Source: Candidimonas nitroreducens
GTDB taxonomy: Bacteria > Pseudomonadota > Gammaproteobacteria > Burkholderiales > Burkholderiaceae_B
Length of the DNA stretch: 64,000 nucleotides
Direction of reading: 5' to 3'
Assembly: GCF_002209565.1 (NCBI RefSeq)
Contig: NZ_NJIH01000002.1
Coordinates: 434,001-498,000 of the forward strand
Shown piece by piece: positions 18,515 to 29,642 of the stretch. The translations under genes were made by a program, and so were the position numbers. The notes under the pieces are model-generated. The model was not told the DNA's origin and did not search any database. It was given only the letters and a program-made list of their open reading frames with translations. Position 1 is the first letter of the stretch. Each line of letters starts with the position of its first letter.

Positions 18515-18541
18515 TATTTGTTCTGTTAGAAAGAACAAATA
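18515..18541. promoter_or_regulatory. 10-bp inverted repeat just after the promoter (operator-like)
   Basis: TATTTGTTCT (18515-18524) and its reverse complement (18532-18541) are separated by seven bases, beginning about ten bases after the likely transcription start. A third TGTTCT half site lies in the promoter at 18499-18504. The position suits a repressor, but no regulator gene is adjacent. Confidence 0.5.
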
Positions 18542-18830
18542 AATAGAAAGGAGCGAACACCAAGCCAAGTCCGGCAGCGCCCTAAGCCTCAGCGGCAGGC
18601 AGTCACTTAGCTGCTGGCGCGAGCCGAAAAGGCGTATGCACACCTCGGCCATGCGCCCGGCCAGGCGAAGACCGTTGCCGGCGGTATGCCTGCGGTGCGT
18701 CCGGCCGCGCGCAAACAGACCGGGCCGGAGCCTGCGACCCGATTCTCTGCCGCGCAAGCAGCACCTGGCTCACGCCCCAGCCCCCTCCGGGAAGCCTTCA
18801 CCGATTCTTGACCCGCCTAGGAGTACATGC

Positions 18831-19661
18831 ATGAATCGTGACAACCCACCCATGAAGCTTTATTGGCCCATCGGACTGAGCAAGTCCATGCCCAACCGCA
18901 CCTCGCGCGGTGAACTACTCGATGAAACCCTGCGCGACTACACGCGCCACGTCATGGGGCCCGACGTCGAGGTGGAAATCGGCTGGTTGGAAAAAACCAC
19001 CTCGCTATTGACTTCGACCTACCTGGGCATGATCAACGATGTCCATGTCATCAACGACATCCTGAAGGCCGAAGCCCGCGGATTCGACGGTGCCATCGTC
19101 GGCGGCCATTGGGATCCCGGTCTATATGCCGCGCGGGAAGCCGCCGAGATTCCGGTGGCGGGGCCAGGTGAATCAGCCATGATGCTGGCCGCAACGCTAG
19201 GCCGGAAGTTCGCCATGCTGACCGTAATGGACGGCTACGTTCCCGTCATCGAAAACAACATCCGCACCTATGGACTAGAAGCCCGGGCGATCACGCGCAA
19301 TCCCGTACGCAAGTTCGGCATGACCTACGAAAACTTCGTCCGCTGCCTGGAAGGCAAGGATGACGAGTTTTTGGTGGCCTTCGAGAAGACCGCCAGGGAG
19401 TGCATTGCCGACGGCGCCGACGTAGTGATTGCCGGAGGGCAGTTGTTCGGGCCGGCATTCGTGCGCCATGGCTTCCACACCATAGGCAACACCGGCGTTC
19501 CCGTGATCGAGACCACGGCTTGCGGCTTGAAATTCGCGCAGACCCTGGTGAGCCTGAAGCGCTCGATCGGGTTGAAAAAGAGTGAGCATATCCACGCACC
19601 GTTCCATACGCCGCCACGCGATGTGCTCAACGAAGTGCGTGCGACATTCGGGCTGAGCTGA
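18831..19661 (+). CDS. Asp/Glu/hydantoin racemase-fold protein lacking the two canonical cysteines
   Basis: 276 residues from ATG 18831, with AGGAG seven bases upstream. The overall pattern is that of hydantoin racemases and related enzymes (DPGLYAAREAAEIPVAGPGESA; GVPVIETTACGLKFAQTLV). However, the positions that carry the two catalytic cysteines in the family read AIVGGHWDPG (~92) and VIAGGQLFGP (~203), so both appear to be glycine. A racemase mechanism is therefore doubtful; the protein could be an isomerase, lyase or binding protein. It is followed 44 bases later by a Bug receptor gene, suggesting the pair handles one organic acid. Confidence 0.75.
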   Translation: MNRDNPPMKLYWPIGLSKSMPNRTSRGELLDETLRDYTRHVMGPDVEVEIGWLEKTTSLLTSTYLGMINDVHVINDILKAEARGFDGAIVGGHWDPGLYAAREAAEIPVAGPGESAMMLAATLGRKFAMLTVMDGYVPVIENNIRTYGLEARAITRNPVRKFGMTYENFVRCLEGKDDEFLVAFEKTARECIADGADVVIAGGQLFGPAFVRHGFHTIGNTGVPVIETTACGLKFAQTLVSLKRSIGLKKSEHIHAPFHTPPRDVLNEVRATFGLS

Positions 19662-19705
19662 CCCGCCGGCCGGCCACCGCATCCAACAAGACAACGGAGC
19701 TATCC

Positions 19706-20683
19706 ATGATCAAGAAACTGCTTGTCACGGCATCCGCAGCCGTGGCTCTGCTAGGCGGGCTGCCCGCCCACGCTGCCAGCAAAGACGCGCCCTCCAACGA
19801 GCCAATACGGCTGGTGCTGGGATTCGCCGCAGGCGGCTCCAACGACATCGTCGCCCGTATATTCGCCCATAAGGCAGGCGATATTCTCGGCACGCCGATC
19901 ATTGTCGAAAACAAGCCCGGCGCCAACGGATCCATCGCTTCCGAATACGTAGCCAAGGCACCTGCCGACGGCCATACCCTGTTGCTGGGCAGCGCCAGCA
20001 CACTGGCCATCAACCCCCACACCGTCGCCGGCCTGCGCTACGATCCACTGCGGGATTTCGTCGGCGTCGCGCGCATAGCCATGACTCCCGAAGTCATCGC
20101 CATCAACCCGCAGGTCAAGGCCAAGACGCTGGCCGATTTCGCGGCACTGGCCAAACAACGGACGGTGTCCATGGCGTCGTCGGGATATGGTGGCTTGCCT
20201 CACCTTGCCATCGAGCTGCTGAAAACATCGGCAGGCCTGAAAATCAACCACATCCCCTACAAAGGAGGCGCACCGGCCGCCACCGACACCGTCGGAGGCC
20301 ATGTGGACGGCATCATCATGGATCTCACCCCCCTGCAGGCCTTCATCAAAGACGGGCGCCTGCGCGCGCTTGCCGTCGCCAGCAAGACACGCTCTACATT
20401 CCTACCTGACGTGCCCACCACCGCCGAGCTCGGCTATCCCAGCGTAGAGGCCGTCAACTGGTTTGCAATCGTCGCGCCGAAGGGAACCCCTGCAGCCGTT
20501 GCCGACCGCCTGCACGCCGTATTCAGCCAAACAGCCAAAGACCCCGGCGTCATGGCCCAGCTCGGCCAGTCCGGCATCGAGCCTTACACGACGCAAACTC
20601 GAGGCGAGCTCACTGCGTTTCTCAAGTCCGAGTCCGAGCGCTGGAAAGCCGTGGCGGCAGCAGCCGGCGTAGAAGCCCACTGA
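19706..20683 (+). CDS. Bug/TctC-family periplasmic solute receptor
   Basis: 325 residues. Signal peptide (MIKKLLVTASAAVALLGGLPAHA), then Bug hallmarks: IRLVLGFAAGGSNDIVAR, ENKPGANGSIASEYVAKA and INHIPYKGGAPAATDTVGG. Such proteins bind carboxylates and other small organic acids in the periplasm, usually feeding tripartite tricarboxylate transporters, but no TctA/TctB genes are nearby. It pairs with the racemase-fold gene and ends at a bidirectional terminator. Confidence 0.93.
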   Translation: MIKKLLVTASAAVALLGGLPAHAASKDAPSNEPIRLVLGFAAGGSNDIVARIFAHKAGDILGTPIIVENKPGANGSIASEYVAKAPADGHTLLLGSASTLAINPHTVAGLRYDPLRDFVGVARIAMTPEVIAINPQVKAKTLADFAALAKQRTVSMASSGYGGLPHLAIELLKTSAGLKINHIPYKGGAPAATDTVGGHVDGIIMDLTPLQAFIKDGRLRALAVASKTRSTFLPDVPTTAELGYPSVEAVNWFAIVAPKGTPAAVADRLHAVFSQTAKDPGVMAQLGQSGIEPYTTQTRGELTAFLKSESERWKAVAAAAGVEAH

Positions 20684-20813
20684 CCTGGCATCCTCGCTGC
20701 CGGCCGGGCGGGTTCGCACCGCCCGGCACGCTACTCGGGCGTGGAGATCGAACGCCTGGGCGCCGACACCGCCGGCAGCGCACCGTTGCCTGGCATGCAA
20801 AGCCCAAGAAGTG

Positions 20814-20845
20814 AAAAACCCCGCGGCTTGCGCAGCGGGGTTTTT
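20814..20845. terminator. Bidirectional Rho-independent terminator (Bug gene / ihfB)
   Basis: A perfect 11-bp stem (20814-20824 with 20835-20845), loop of ten bases, with five A residues on one side and five T residues on the other. It can stop transcripts from both convergent directions. Confidence 0.9.
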
Positions 20846-20913
20846 CGCATCAGACAGGCCCGCGGAACAACCACGGGTCTCGGTCGCATATTGGCCGGCG
20901 CTACGGCCAGGCT

Positions 20914-21270
20914 TCAGCCGTGCATCATGCGAGTATCGAACTGGCCCAGTTCAAAAGAGGGCTCGGCTGCCGCCCTGACCTCTTCTTCGTAGGCCGAATC
21001 GACCCGCTCGCGCAATTCCTTGCCGGCCTTGAAGTGCGGCACCTGTTTACCAGGCACCAGCACTTTCTCGCCCGACTTGGGGTTGCGGCCCACCCGCGGC
21101 GAACGCTCGGACAGGGAAAAGCTGCCGAAGCCGCGGATCTCGATGCGCTGACCGCTGGCCAGAGCCTGGGTCATCGCCTCGAGTACCGTCTTGACGGCGT
21201 AATCCGTGTCGCGCGCTGCCAGTTGCGGGTAGCGGCTTGCCAGTATCGCGATCAGCTCTGACTTAGTCAC
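20914..21270 (-). CDS. ihfB: Integration host factor, beta subunit
   Basis: 118 residues from a GTG start (21270), five bases after the rpsA stop. The HU/IHF fold is clear: [42 protein letters not shown] with the intercalating Pro arm, and [12 protein letters not shown]. With IhfA it bends DNA for recombination, replication and promoter control. It carries a C-terminal tail of about 24 residues beyond the E. coli length, acidic and ending in MMHG. It is the last gene of the long operon beginning at gyrA. Confidence 0.95.
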   Translation of the reverse strand: MTKSELIAILASRYPQLAARDTDYAVKTVLEAMTQALASGQRIEIRGFGSFSLSERSPRVGRNPKSGEKVLVPGKQVPHFKAGKELRERVDSAYEEEVRAAAEPSFELGQFDTRMMHG

Positions 21271-21275
21271 GCCTA

Positions 21276-22994
<1,719 letters not shown>

Positions 22995-23101
22995 TAAGTT
23001 GAATCCATGTGGCCGCAAGGGCCGTTAAATAACACGCCCAGGTATCGCGCATACCCGGCGGAGTGAACAAAACCCCGGCCCAGCCGGCGCCGCGAGCGCC
23101 T

Positions 23102-23770
23102 TCAGGTTCGGGTACCCAGGCTCGACCAGAGGTCGAGCACCTGCTTGACTGTTGCTTCGACGGATAGGTTCGATGAATCGATCGTCCGGGCGTCCGGCGC
23201 CGCGACCAGCGGCGCGTGGGCCCGGTTGCGATCGCGCGCATCGCGCTCTCGCATGTCTTGCAACAGATCCGCTAGATTAGCAGAAAACCCCTTTTCCTTC
23301 AACTGCTTACAGCGCCTCTGCGCTCGTGCCTCGACGTCCGCGACGAGAAAAATCTTCAGGGGCGCATCGGCGAATACCACGGTTCCCATGTCGCGCCCGT
23401 CGGCCACCAGCCCGGGGGGCCGGCGGAAGGCCCGCTGGCGCTCGAGCAAGGCCTGGCGCAGCGCCGGATAGGCCGCGATCTTCGAGGCCAGATTGCCCAC
23501 TCTTTCTTCGCGGATGCGCGCCGCCACGTCGGCGCCGCCCATCCAGATGCGGTCTGCGTCGAAGCGCACGTCCAGGCCTTGCGCGGCCCTGGCCACCGCG
23601 GCCTGGTCGCCCGGATCGATGCCGCCGTCGATCACCGCCAGCGCCGCCAGCCGGTACAGCGCGCCGCTGTCCAATACCGCCCAGCCCAGGGCCTGGGCCA
23701 CCCGGTGGGCGATCGTGCCCTTGCCCGAGGCCGTGGGCCCATCGATCGTGATCATAGGAATTGCGCTCAT
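23102..23770 (-). CDS. cmk: Cytidylate kinase
   Basis: 222 residues from ATG 23770. P-loop [17 protein letters not shown] near residue 36, and the family stretch [21 protein letters not shown]. Phosphorylates CMP and dCMP. Start codons at 23755 (MITIDGP) and 23818 are also possible; none has a good ribosome binding site. I chose 23770 because it gives the usual length. Adjacent to rpsA, as in most proteobacteria. Confidence 0.94.
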   Translation of the reverse strand: MSAIPMITIDGPTASGKGTIAHRVAQALGWAVLDSGALYRLAALAVIDGGIDPGDQAAVARAAQGLDVRFDADRIWMGGADVAARIREERVGNLASKIAAYPALRQALLERQRAFRRPPGLVADGRDMGTVVFADAPLKIFLVADVEARAQRRCKQLKEKGFSANLADLLQDMRERDARDRNRAHAPLVAAPDARTIDSSNLSVEATVKQVLDLWSSLGTRT

Positions 23771-23970
23771 ATCGGTCGTATCAGTCGTTTGCCGCGTGTC
23801 CGGCCCAAGTATTGACATTTCTTCGCGAGGCGGCCGACGCCGCATCAGGCGAGTACCAGGAACTCAGTAAACATCGTTCTAAACATCGTTCACTTCAATT
23901 CCGCCCAGGCGAAACCAGAGCCTGCTCACCCTAACAGAGCCGCCGCTTCTAGCGCGAACAACCCCTGGCG

Positions 23971-25293
23971 CTAATCCCGCAGCAGGCCCTGGAATACCGT
24001 GAAGTAATCGGGAAATGTCTTGCTGACACAGCCCGGATCCAAGATGGTGACCGGCACCGGCCCGAACGCCGCCAGCGAAAAGCACATGGCCATGCGATGA
24101 TCGTCGTAGGTAGCGATGGAGGCCGGGCGCCACTGCCCCGGCTGCACCGGGTGCACGCGCAGCCAGTCCGGCCCCGACTCCACTTGCGCGCCGAGCTTGG
24201 CCAGCTCGGTATGCATGGCATGGATGCGGTCGGTTTCCTTGACGCGCCAGCTACCTATGTTGCGCAGGGTGCAGGGGCCGTCGGCATACAGCGCCAGCGC
24301 CGCGGCGGTCATGGCCGCATCGGGTATCAGGTTGAAGTCCAGGTCGAAGGCCCGCAGCCGGCCGCCCTCGGCCACGCAGACGCCTTCGGCCTCGATGGAA
24401 TCGGCATCGCGGCGGATGCGCGCGCCCATGGCTTGCAGCGTATCGGCAAACGCAATATCGCCCTGGATGCTGGCGGCGCCCACGCCGCGGATGCGCACCG
24501 GGCCGCCCGCGATCGCTCCCAGCGCCATGAAATAAGAGGCCGAAGAAGCGTCGCCTTCGATCGGCAGCGTGCCGGGAGAGCGATAAGCCGCGCCGGCGGG
24601 TACGACGTAGCGGTTCCAGCCTTCGCGCCGCACCTCGACGCCGAAGCGCGCCATCAGGTTCAGCGTGATCAGGATATAGGGCTTGGAAATCAGTTCGCCC
24701 TCGACCTCTATGACGAGATCCACGCCCGCTTGGCTTGCCAGCATGGGCGCGGCCATCAGCAGCGCCGTCAGGAACTGGCTGGACACCGAACCCTTGACCC
24801 GCACCGGCCCGTCCACCCGCAGGCTGCCGCGGCCTATGGCCAGCGGCGGATAGCCTTCGTTGCCGGTATAGCGGATGTCGGCCCCCAGGGCGCGCAGCCC
24901 GTCGACCAGGTCGCCGATGGGCCGTTCATGCATGCGCGGCACGCCGGAGAGCCGGTAGTCGCCGCCCATCACGGCCAGCGCCGCGGTCATCGGCCGAAAC
25001 GCGGTACCCGCATTGCCCAGGAACAGCTCGGCCTGGCGCGCCGGAAAGGGGCATACACCCTCGATCTCGACCTCGGTGGGGCCGATGCTGCGCACCGCCA
25101 CGCCAAGCTGGCGCAAGGCGGCCAGCATGACGCGCGTGTCGTCGGAATCGAGCAGCCCCTGCAGCCGCGTGCGGCCCTGCGCCAGCGCGGCCAGCAGCAG
25201 CGCGCGGTTGGAAATGCTCTTGGAACCGGGCAGCACGACTGCACCCGCGGCACGGCGCGCCGGCGCCAGGGTCAGGCTCTCGGCCGTGGTCAT
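23971..25293 (-). CDS. aroA: 3-phosphoshikimate 1-carboxyvinyltransferase (EPSP synthase)
   Basis: 440 residues. N-terminal [20 protein letters not shown] and [16 protein letters not shown] are the two EPSP synthase signatures; the second ([15 protein letters not shown]) is near the C-terminus. Sixth step of the shikimate pathway, transferring enolpyruvyl from PEP to shikimate-3-phosphate. The ATG at 25293 has AGGAG nine bases upstream. It sits between tyrA and cmk, giving a run of aromatic amino acid genes. Confidence 0.96.
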   Translation of the reverse strand: MTTAESLTLAPARRAAGAVVLPGSKSISNRALLLAALAQGRTRLQGLLDSDDTRVMLAALRQLGVAVRSIGPTEVEIEGVCPFPARQAELFLGNAGTAFRPMTAALAVMGGDYRLSGVPRMHERPIGDLVDGLRALGADIRYTGNEGYPPLAIGRGSLRVDGPVRVKGSVSSQFLTALLMAAPMLASQAGVDLVIEVEGELISKPYILITLNLMARFGVEVRREGWNRYVVPAGAAYRSPGTLPIEGDASSASYFMALGAIAGGPVRIRGVGAASIQGDIAFADTLQAMGARIRRDADSIEAEGVCVAEGGRLRAFDLDFNLIPDAAMTAAALALYADGPCTLRNIGSWRVKETDRIHAMHTELAKLGAQVESGPDWLRVHPVQPGQWRPASIATYDDHRMAMCFSLAAFGPVPVTILDPGCVSKTFPDYFTVFQGLLRD

Positions 25294-25381
25294 TGCACTA
25301 CTCTCCTGTCGCCACGCGACATTATTCCCAGGGAAAGGCGTGCGCCCTGCGTGCGGCCGCACGGCGTCTTTTGCAACGGCA

Positions 25382-26284
25382 TCATGACAGTCCGCTCCGG
25401 CTGCCCCACAGCCGGCGCGCCAGCGCGGCGCGCTCGAGCCAGTCGTACAAACTCTGGCCGTCCTCGCGTTCCAGGGCCTGCTCGGCCTGTGCCAGGGCCT
25501 GCCGGATTTCAGCCAGCTCGGACAATACGGCGCTGCGGTTGGCCAGGAAAATATCGCGCCACATTTCGGCCGAGCCCGCCGCGATGCGCGTGAAGTCGCG
25601 AAAGCCGGTGCCGGCCAGGCTCATGCGCACATCGGAATCGCGCGCCGCAGCCACCTGCTCCATATAGACCGAGGCCAGGAAATGCGGCACGTGGCTGACC
25701 GAGGCCAGCACCACGTCGTGCGCCTCGGGCTCCATGGTCAGGACGCGGGCGCCGCAGCTTTCCCACAAGCCGGTCAGCCGCAGGCGCGCATCCAGGGAAT
25801 TTTCCGCCAAAGGCGTAAGCACCACATTGCGGCCGCGGTACAGGGCCGCGTCGGCGGCTTCCGGGCCGGTGCGCTCGGCCCCGGCGATGGGATGGCCCGG
25901 CACGAACTGCGCGGCGCCTTCGCCCAGGACGGCACACGCCGTGCGCGCCACGTCGGCCTTGGTGCTGCCGACGTCGGTGAGCAATGTTTCCGCACGCAGA
26001 TGGGGCTTCAGTTCAGACAATATGCGGCCCATCGCGCCCACCGGGGTGGCCAGCATGATCAGGTCGGCGCTCGCAGCCGCCTGGCGCAGATCGACGGCCT
26101 CGTCGATGAGCCCGAGGCGGCGCGCCTGCCGCAGTGTGTGGGCATGGCGCCCCACCCCGAGCACGCGCCCGACCTTGCCCGCGGCGCGCAGCGCCGCGGC
26201 GAACGAGCCGCCGATGAGCCCCACCCCGACGACCGCAAGCACCTCTACCCGGGCCGGCCCGGGAGCCTCGGCCGCGCTGCTCAT
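25382..26284 (-). CDS. tyrA: Prephenate dehydrogenase
   Basis: 300 residues. NAD-binding [18 protein letters not shown] at the N-terminus and the family motifs [11 protein letters not shown] and [16 protein letters not shown], ending in a helical dimerisation region. Converts prephenate to 4-hydroxyphenylpyruvate for tyrosine. Its ATG overlaps the hisC stop by four bases (ATGA), which fixes the start at 26284 and indicates translational coupling. The ACT domain of some homologues is absent. Confidence 0.94.
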   Translation of the reverse strand: MSSAAEAPGPARVEVLAVVGVGLIGGSFAAALRAAGKVGRVLGVGRHAHTLRQARRLGLIDEAVDLRQAAASADLIMLATPVGAMGRILSELKPHLRAETLLTDVGSTKADVARTACAVLGEGAAQFVPGHPIAGAERTGPEAADAALYRGRNVVLTPLAENSLDARLRLTGLWESCGARVLTMEPEAHDVVLASVSHVPHFLASVYMEQVAAARDSDVRMSLAGTGFRDFTRIAAGSAEMWRDIFLANRSAVLSELAEIRQALAQAEQALEREDGQSLYDWLERAALARRLWGSRSGLS

Positions 26285-27420
26285 TGGCCCGAGAGCACCG
26301 CGGCAAGCGCCTCGATGAAGCGGGCGTTCTCTTGCGGCAGGCCGATCGACACGCGCAGCCATTCGGGCAGGCCGTCGCCGGCCACCGGGCGCACGATGAC
26401 GCCGCGCTTGAGCAGTTCCAGGTTGATGCGCGCCGCATCGCCCACGCGCACCAGCACGAAGTTGCCGTAGCTGGGCACATACTGCAGTCCGAGCTTGTCG
26501 AAGGCTTCGGCCAGCTGCCGCTTGCCCGCCTTGTTGGTCTCGTAGGCGCGCTGCAGGAATTCCTGGTCGTGCAGCGCGGCGATGGCCGCCGCCTGCGCCA
26601 GGGTATTGACGTTGAAGGGCTGGCGCACGCGGTTCAGCAGATCGGTCAGGCGCGGCTGCGCCATCGCGAAGCCCACGCGCAGCCCGGCCAGGCCGTAGGC
26701 CTTGGAAAAGGTGCGCACCACGATCAGGTTGGGAAAGCGCCGCACCCAGGCGGAACTGTCGAAACGCAGCTCGGGATCCAGATATTCGTTGTAGGCCTCG
26801 TCCAGCACTACGGTGACGCGCTCGCCATGGGCCGCGTGCACTGCTGCCAGGAAGGCCTCTACCCTGGCGGACGGCAGGAAGGTGCCGGTGGGGTTGTTCG
26901 GGTTGGCCACGAACAGCAGGCGGGTATCGGCATCGATGGCTGCCAGCATGGCATCGAGATCGTGGCCGTAGTCCAGGGCCGGCACCATGAGGTGGCGCGC
27001 GCCGCGCGCCTGGGTGGCCAGGCGGTAAACCGTAAAGGCATGCTGCGCATAGACGCAGGACGAACCCGGCGCCAGAAAGGCGAGCGAGGCAAGTTCCAGC
27101 AGGTCGTTCGAGCCGTTGCCCAGGGTCAGCCAGGACGCCGGCACCTGATAGTGCTCGGCCAGCGCGGCCTTCAGGTCGAAGCCATTGGGATCCGGGTAGC
27201 GGGCCAGCGTACCGGCCGCCTCTATCATGGCCCGCTGCGCCGACGGCGGCAGGCCCAGTGGGTTCTCGTTGGAGGCCAGCTTGACGATGCCGGCGGGGTC
27301 GAGCCCGAACTCGCGGGCCAGTTCTTCGATGGGCTTGCCGGCCTGATAAGGCGCGATGTCCAGAATGTACGAAGGCACCTGTGCATCCCGCCCCAGGTTT
27401 TGGGCGTCGTTGGCGTTCAT
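26281..27420 (-). CDS. hisC: Histidinol-phosphate / aromatic aminotransferase
   Basis: 379 residues, PLP aminotransferase fold. VKLASNENPLGLPPSAQ marks the N-terminus, VANPNNPTG and the Schiff-base lysine in VVRTFSKAYGLAGLRVG the centre. Placed between pheA and tyrA, it probably serves the last step of phenylalanine and tyrosine formation, though the family also acts in histidine synthesis. Starts at 27420 (MNANDAQ); the frame to 27474 extends into pheA. Confidence 0.92.
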   Translation of the reverse strand: MNANDAQNLGRDAQVPSYILDIAPYQAGKPIEELAREFGLDPAGIVKLASNENPLGLPPSAQRAMIEAAGTLARYPDPNGFDLKAALAEHYQVPASWLTLGNGSNDLLELASLAFLAPGSSCVYAQHAFTVYRLATQARGARHLMVPALDYGHDLDAMLAAIDADTRLLFVANPNNPTGTFLPSARVEAFLAAVHAAHGERVTVVLDEAYNEYLDPELRFDSSAWVRRFPNLIVVRTFSKAYGLAGLRVGFAMAQPRLTDLLNRVRQPFNVNTLAQAAAIAALHDQEFLQRAYETNKAGKRQLAEAFDKLGLQYVPSYGNFVLVRVGDAARINLELLKRGVIVRPVAGDGLPEWLRVSIGLPQENARFIEALAAVLSGQ

Positions 27421-27433
27421 TGCGTGCGTGTCC

Positions 27434-28519
27434 TTATTGGGCCGGATAGGAGCCCAGCACCTTGAAAAAGGCAACTTGTTTCTTCAATGCGGCCAGGGCC
27501 TGCGCCACCGGCGGATCGTCGCGATGGCCCAGCAGGTCGACATAGAAATAGTATTCCCACTGGCCGGTGCGCGCCGGCCTGGATTCCAGCCGCGTCATGG
27601 ACACGCGATGCTCGGCCAGCGGCGCCAGCATCTCGTAGACCGCGCCGGCGCGGTTGGGCACCGCCAGAATCACGCTGGTCTTGTCGTGGCCGCTGGGCAG
27701 AGTGTCCATGGCGCCCACGGCCAGGAAGCGGGTGCGGTTCTGCGGGTCGTCCTGGATGCCCGAGGCGACAACGCCCAGGTTCCAGGCGGTGGCCGCCGTG
27801 GTGCCGGCGATGGCCGCCACGGTGGAATCGCCGGCAGCAACCCGCGCCGCCTCGGCATTGCTGGAGGCCGCGTCGCGCGCCAGCCCCGGGCAATGCTGCG
27901 TCAGCCAGGCCTGGCACTGCGCCAGCGCTTGCGGGTGCGCCATGACGCGCCGCACGCCTTCCAGCGTGCCGGTGCGCGTCATGAGGCAATGGTGAATCTT
28001 GATGGAACGCTCGCCCAGCACCTTCAGGGGCGAATTCAGCAGCAGATCCAGGGTGCGGTTGACGGCGCCTTCGGTGGAATTCTCGACCGGCACCATGCCG
28101 GCATCGGCCTGCCCGGCCTCGATGGCGCGGAACACCTCGTCGAAGCTATTGCAGCGCAGCGGGGTGATGATGCGCCCGAAGTGCTCGTAGGCGGCCTGTT
28201 CGGAAAACGAGCCCTGCGGCCCCAGGTAGGCCACCGTCAGCGCGCTTTCCAGCCCGCGGCAGGCCGAGATGATCTGCGTCCAGACGGCGTCCACGGCCTG
28301 GTCGGTGAAGGGGCCGGGGTTTGCTTCCTGCAGGCGGCGCACCACCATGGCCTCGCGCTCGGGTTTGAAGACCGGGCCGTCGGCGTCGAAATCGTGCTTG
28401 ACTACGCCGACTTCCTGCGCGGCCCGGGCGCGCTGGTTCAGCAGCTCGAGTATCTGTTCATCCAGCGAGTCGATGCGCTCGCGCAGCGGCCGCAAGCGTT
28501 CGGTGAGGGAATCATCCAT
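27434..28519 (-). CDS. pheA: Chorismate mutase / prephenate dehydratase (P-protein)
   Basis: 361 residues in three parts: chorismate mutase helix bundle (~1-85, [19 protein letters not shown]), prephenate dehydratase (~93-270, [15 protein letters not shown] and [13 protein letters not shown]), and a C-terminal ACT domain (~280-355, with [16 protein letters not shown]) for phenylalanine feedback. Leads chorismate to phenylpyruvate. The start overlaps the serC stop by eight bases. No leader-peptide attenuator is visible, and none is expected inside the operon. Confidence 0.97.
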   Translation of the reverse strand: MDDSLTERLRPLRERIDSLDEQILELLNQRARAAQEVGVVKHDFDADGPVFKPEREAMVVRRLQEANPGPFTDQAVDAVWTQIISACRGLESALTVAYLGPQGSFSEQAAYEHFGRIITPLRCNSFDEVFRAIEAGQADAGMVPVENSTEGAVNRTLDLLLNSPLKVLGERSIKIHHCLMTRTGTLEGVRRVMAHPQALAQCQAWLTQHCPGLARDAASSNAEAARVAAGDSTVAAIAGTTAATAWNLGVVASGIQDDPQNRTRFLAVGAMDTLPSGHDKTSVILAVPNRAGAVYEMLAPLAEHRVSMTRLESRPARTGQWEYYFYVDLLGHRDDPPVAQALAALKKQVAFFKVLGSYPAQ

Positions 28520-29642
28520 GGCGCCGTTCGAAGTCCTGCATGAAATTGATGAGGGCCCGCACCCCTTCCAGGGGCATGGCATTGTATATAGAGGCACGCA
28601 TTCCGCCCACGCTCTTGTGCCCCTTGAGCTGCAGCAGGCCGGCGGCCTGCGATTCAGCCAGAAAGTCGGCATTGAGCGATTCGTCGGCGAGGAAGAACGG
28701 CGCGTTCATGCGCGAACGCCAGCGCGGATGCACCAGCGCGCGGTAGAACTGCGAACCGTCAAGGCTGGCATACAGTTCCGCAGCCTTGGCGATATTGGCG
28801 CGTTCCAGCGCCTGCACCCCGCCCTGGCGCTTGATCCACTTGAACACTAGCCCGGCGATATAGATGGCATAGGTGGGCGGCGTGTTGAACATGGACTGGT
28901 TCTTGGCCACATTGGTGTAGTCGAAGGCCGAGGGGCACATCGGCAGCGCGTGGCCGATCATGTCGCGGCGCGCGATGACTACCGTCACGCCGGCCGGGCC
29001 GGCGTTCTTTTGCGCCCCGGCATACACCAGCGCGGCCTTGGAAAAGTCGATGGGCCGCGACAGGAAGTGCGAAGACGCGTCCACCACCAGCGGCACGTCG
29101 GCGGCGCCCAGCGCGGCCATGTCGGGCCAGTCGGCGAATTCGACGCCGCCTATGGTCTCGTTGCTGCATACGTGCACATAAGCCGCATCGGCGCGCACGC
29201 GCCAGGTCTGCGGCTCGGGAAACCAGGTCCAGGCCTGCTGCTGGCGCCCGTCGATCTGCGCGGCCTCGCCGCTGGAAGCCGCCACGGCGATGTCGCCGTA
29301 GCGCTGTGCTTCTTTATGCGATTTGTTCGACCAGATGCCCGCCAGCACATAGTCGGCGCGGCCGCTGCCGGCCCGGCCCAGCAGGTTCATGGGCACGATG
29401 GCGTTCTCGGCGGTGGCCCCGCCCTGCATGAACATGACTTCGTAGTCGTCGGGCACGCCCAGCAGCTCGCGCAGGTCGGCCTCGGCCTCGTCGCGTATCT
29501 GCATGAACTGCTTGCCACGATGGCTCATTTCCATCACGGACATGCCGCAGCCATGCCAGTCGGTCATTTCGGCCGCGGCCTGTTCAAGCACTTCAAGAGG
29601 CAGGGCCGAAGGCCCCGCCGAGAAATTCCAGGGCCGCGTCAT
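28512..29642 (-). CDS. serC: Phosphoserine aminotransferase
   Basis: 376 residues, full length. [17 protein letters not shown] opens it; [18 protein letters not shown] and the PLP lysine region [18 protein letters not shown] identify SerC. Acts in serine synthesis and on the related pyridoxine precursor. Its ATG overlaps the gyrA stop (ATGA) and its stop overlaps pheA, so it is coupled on both sides. Confidence 0.97.
   Translation of the reverse strand: MTRPWNFSAGPSALPLEVLEQAAAEMTDWHGCGMSVMEMSHRGKQFMQIRDEAEADLRELLGVPDDYEVMFMQGGATAENAIVPMNLLGRAGSGRADYVLAGIWSNKSHKEAQRYGDIAVAASSGEAAQIDGRQQQAWTWFPEPQTWRVRADAAYVHVCSNETIGGVEFADWPDMAALGAADVPLVVDASSHFLSRPIDFSKAALVYAGAQKNAGPAGVTVVIARRDMIGHALPMCPSAFDYTNVAKNQSMFNTPPTYAIYIAGLVFKWIKRQGGVQALERANIAKAAELYASLDGSQFYRALVHPRWRSRMNAPFFLADESLNADFLAESQAAGLLQLKGHKSVGGMRASIYNAMPLEGVRALINFMQDFERRHG

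Larger units (their letters stand above)
18225..18830. other. Intergenic region between lapA and the racemase-fold gene
   Basis: 606 bases between divergent genes. It holds the strong plus-strand promoter at 18470-18498, the inverted repeat at 18515-18541, and a long (about 320-base) untranslated stretch up to the next ATG. That stretch includes a ribosome-binding-like AAAGGAG (18548-18554) with no start codon close by, which could mark a deletion scar. No other gene is supported. Confidence 0.6.

Noticed and set aside
18636-18830. N-terminal extension of the racemase-fold gene
   Set aside because: The 65 extra residues are Arg/Pro-rich without family similarity, and a good ribosome binding site precedes the ATG at 18831.
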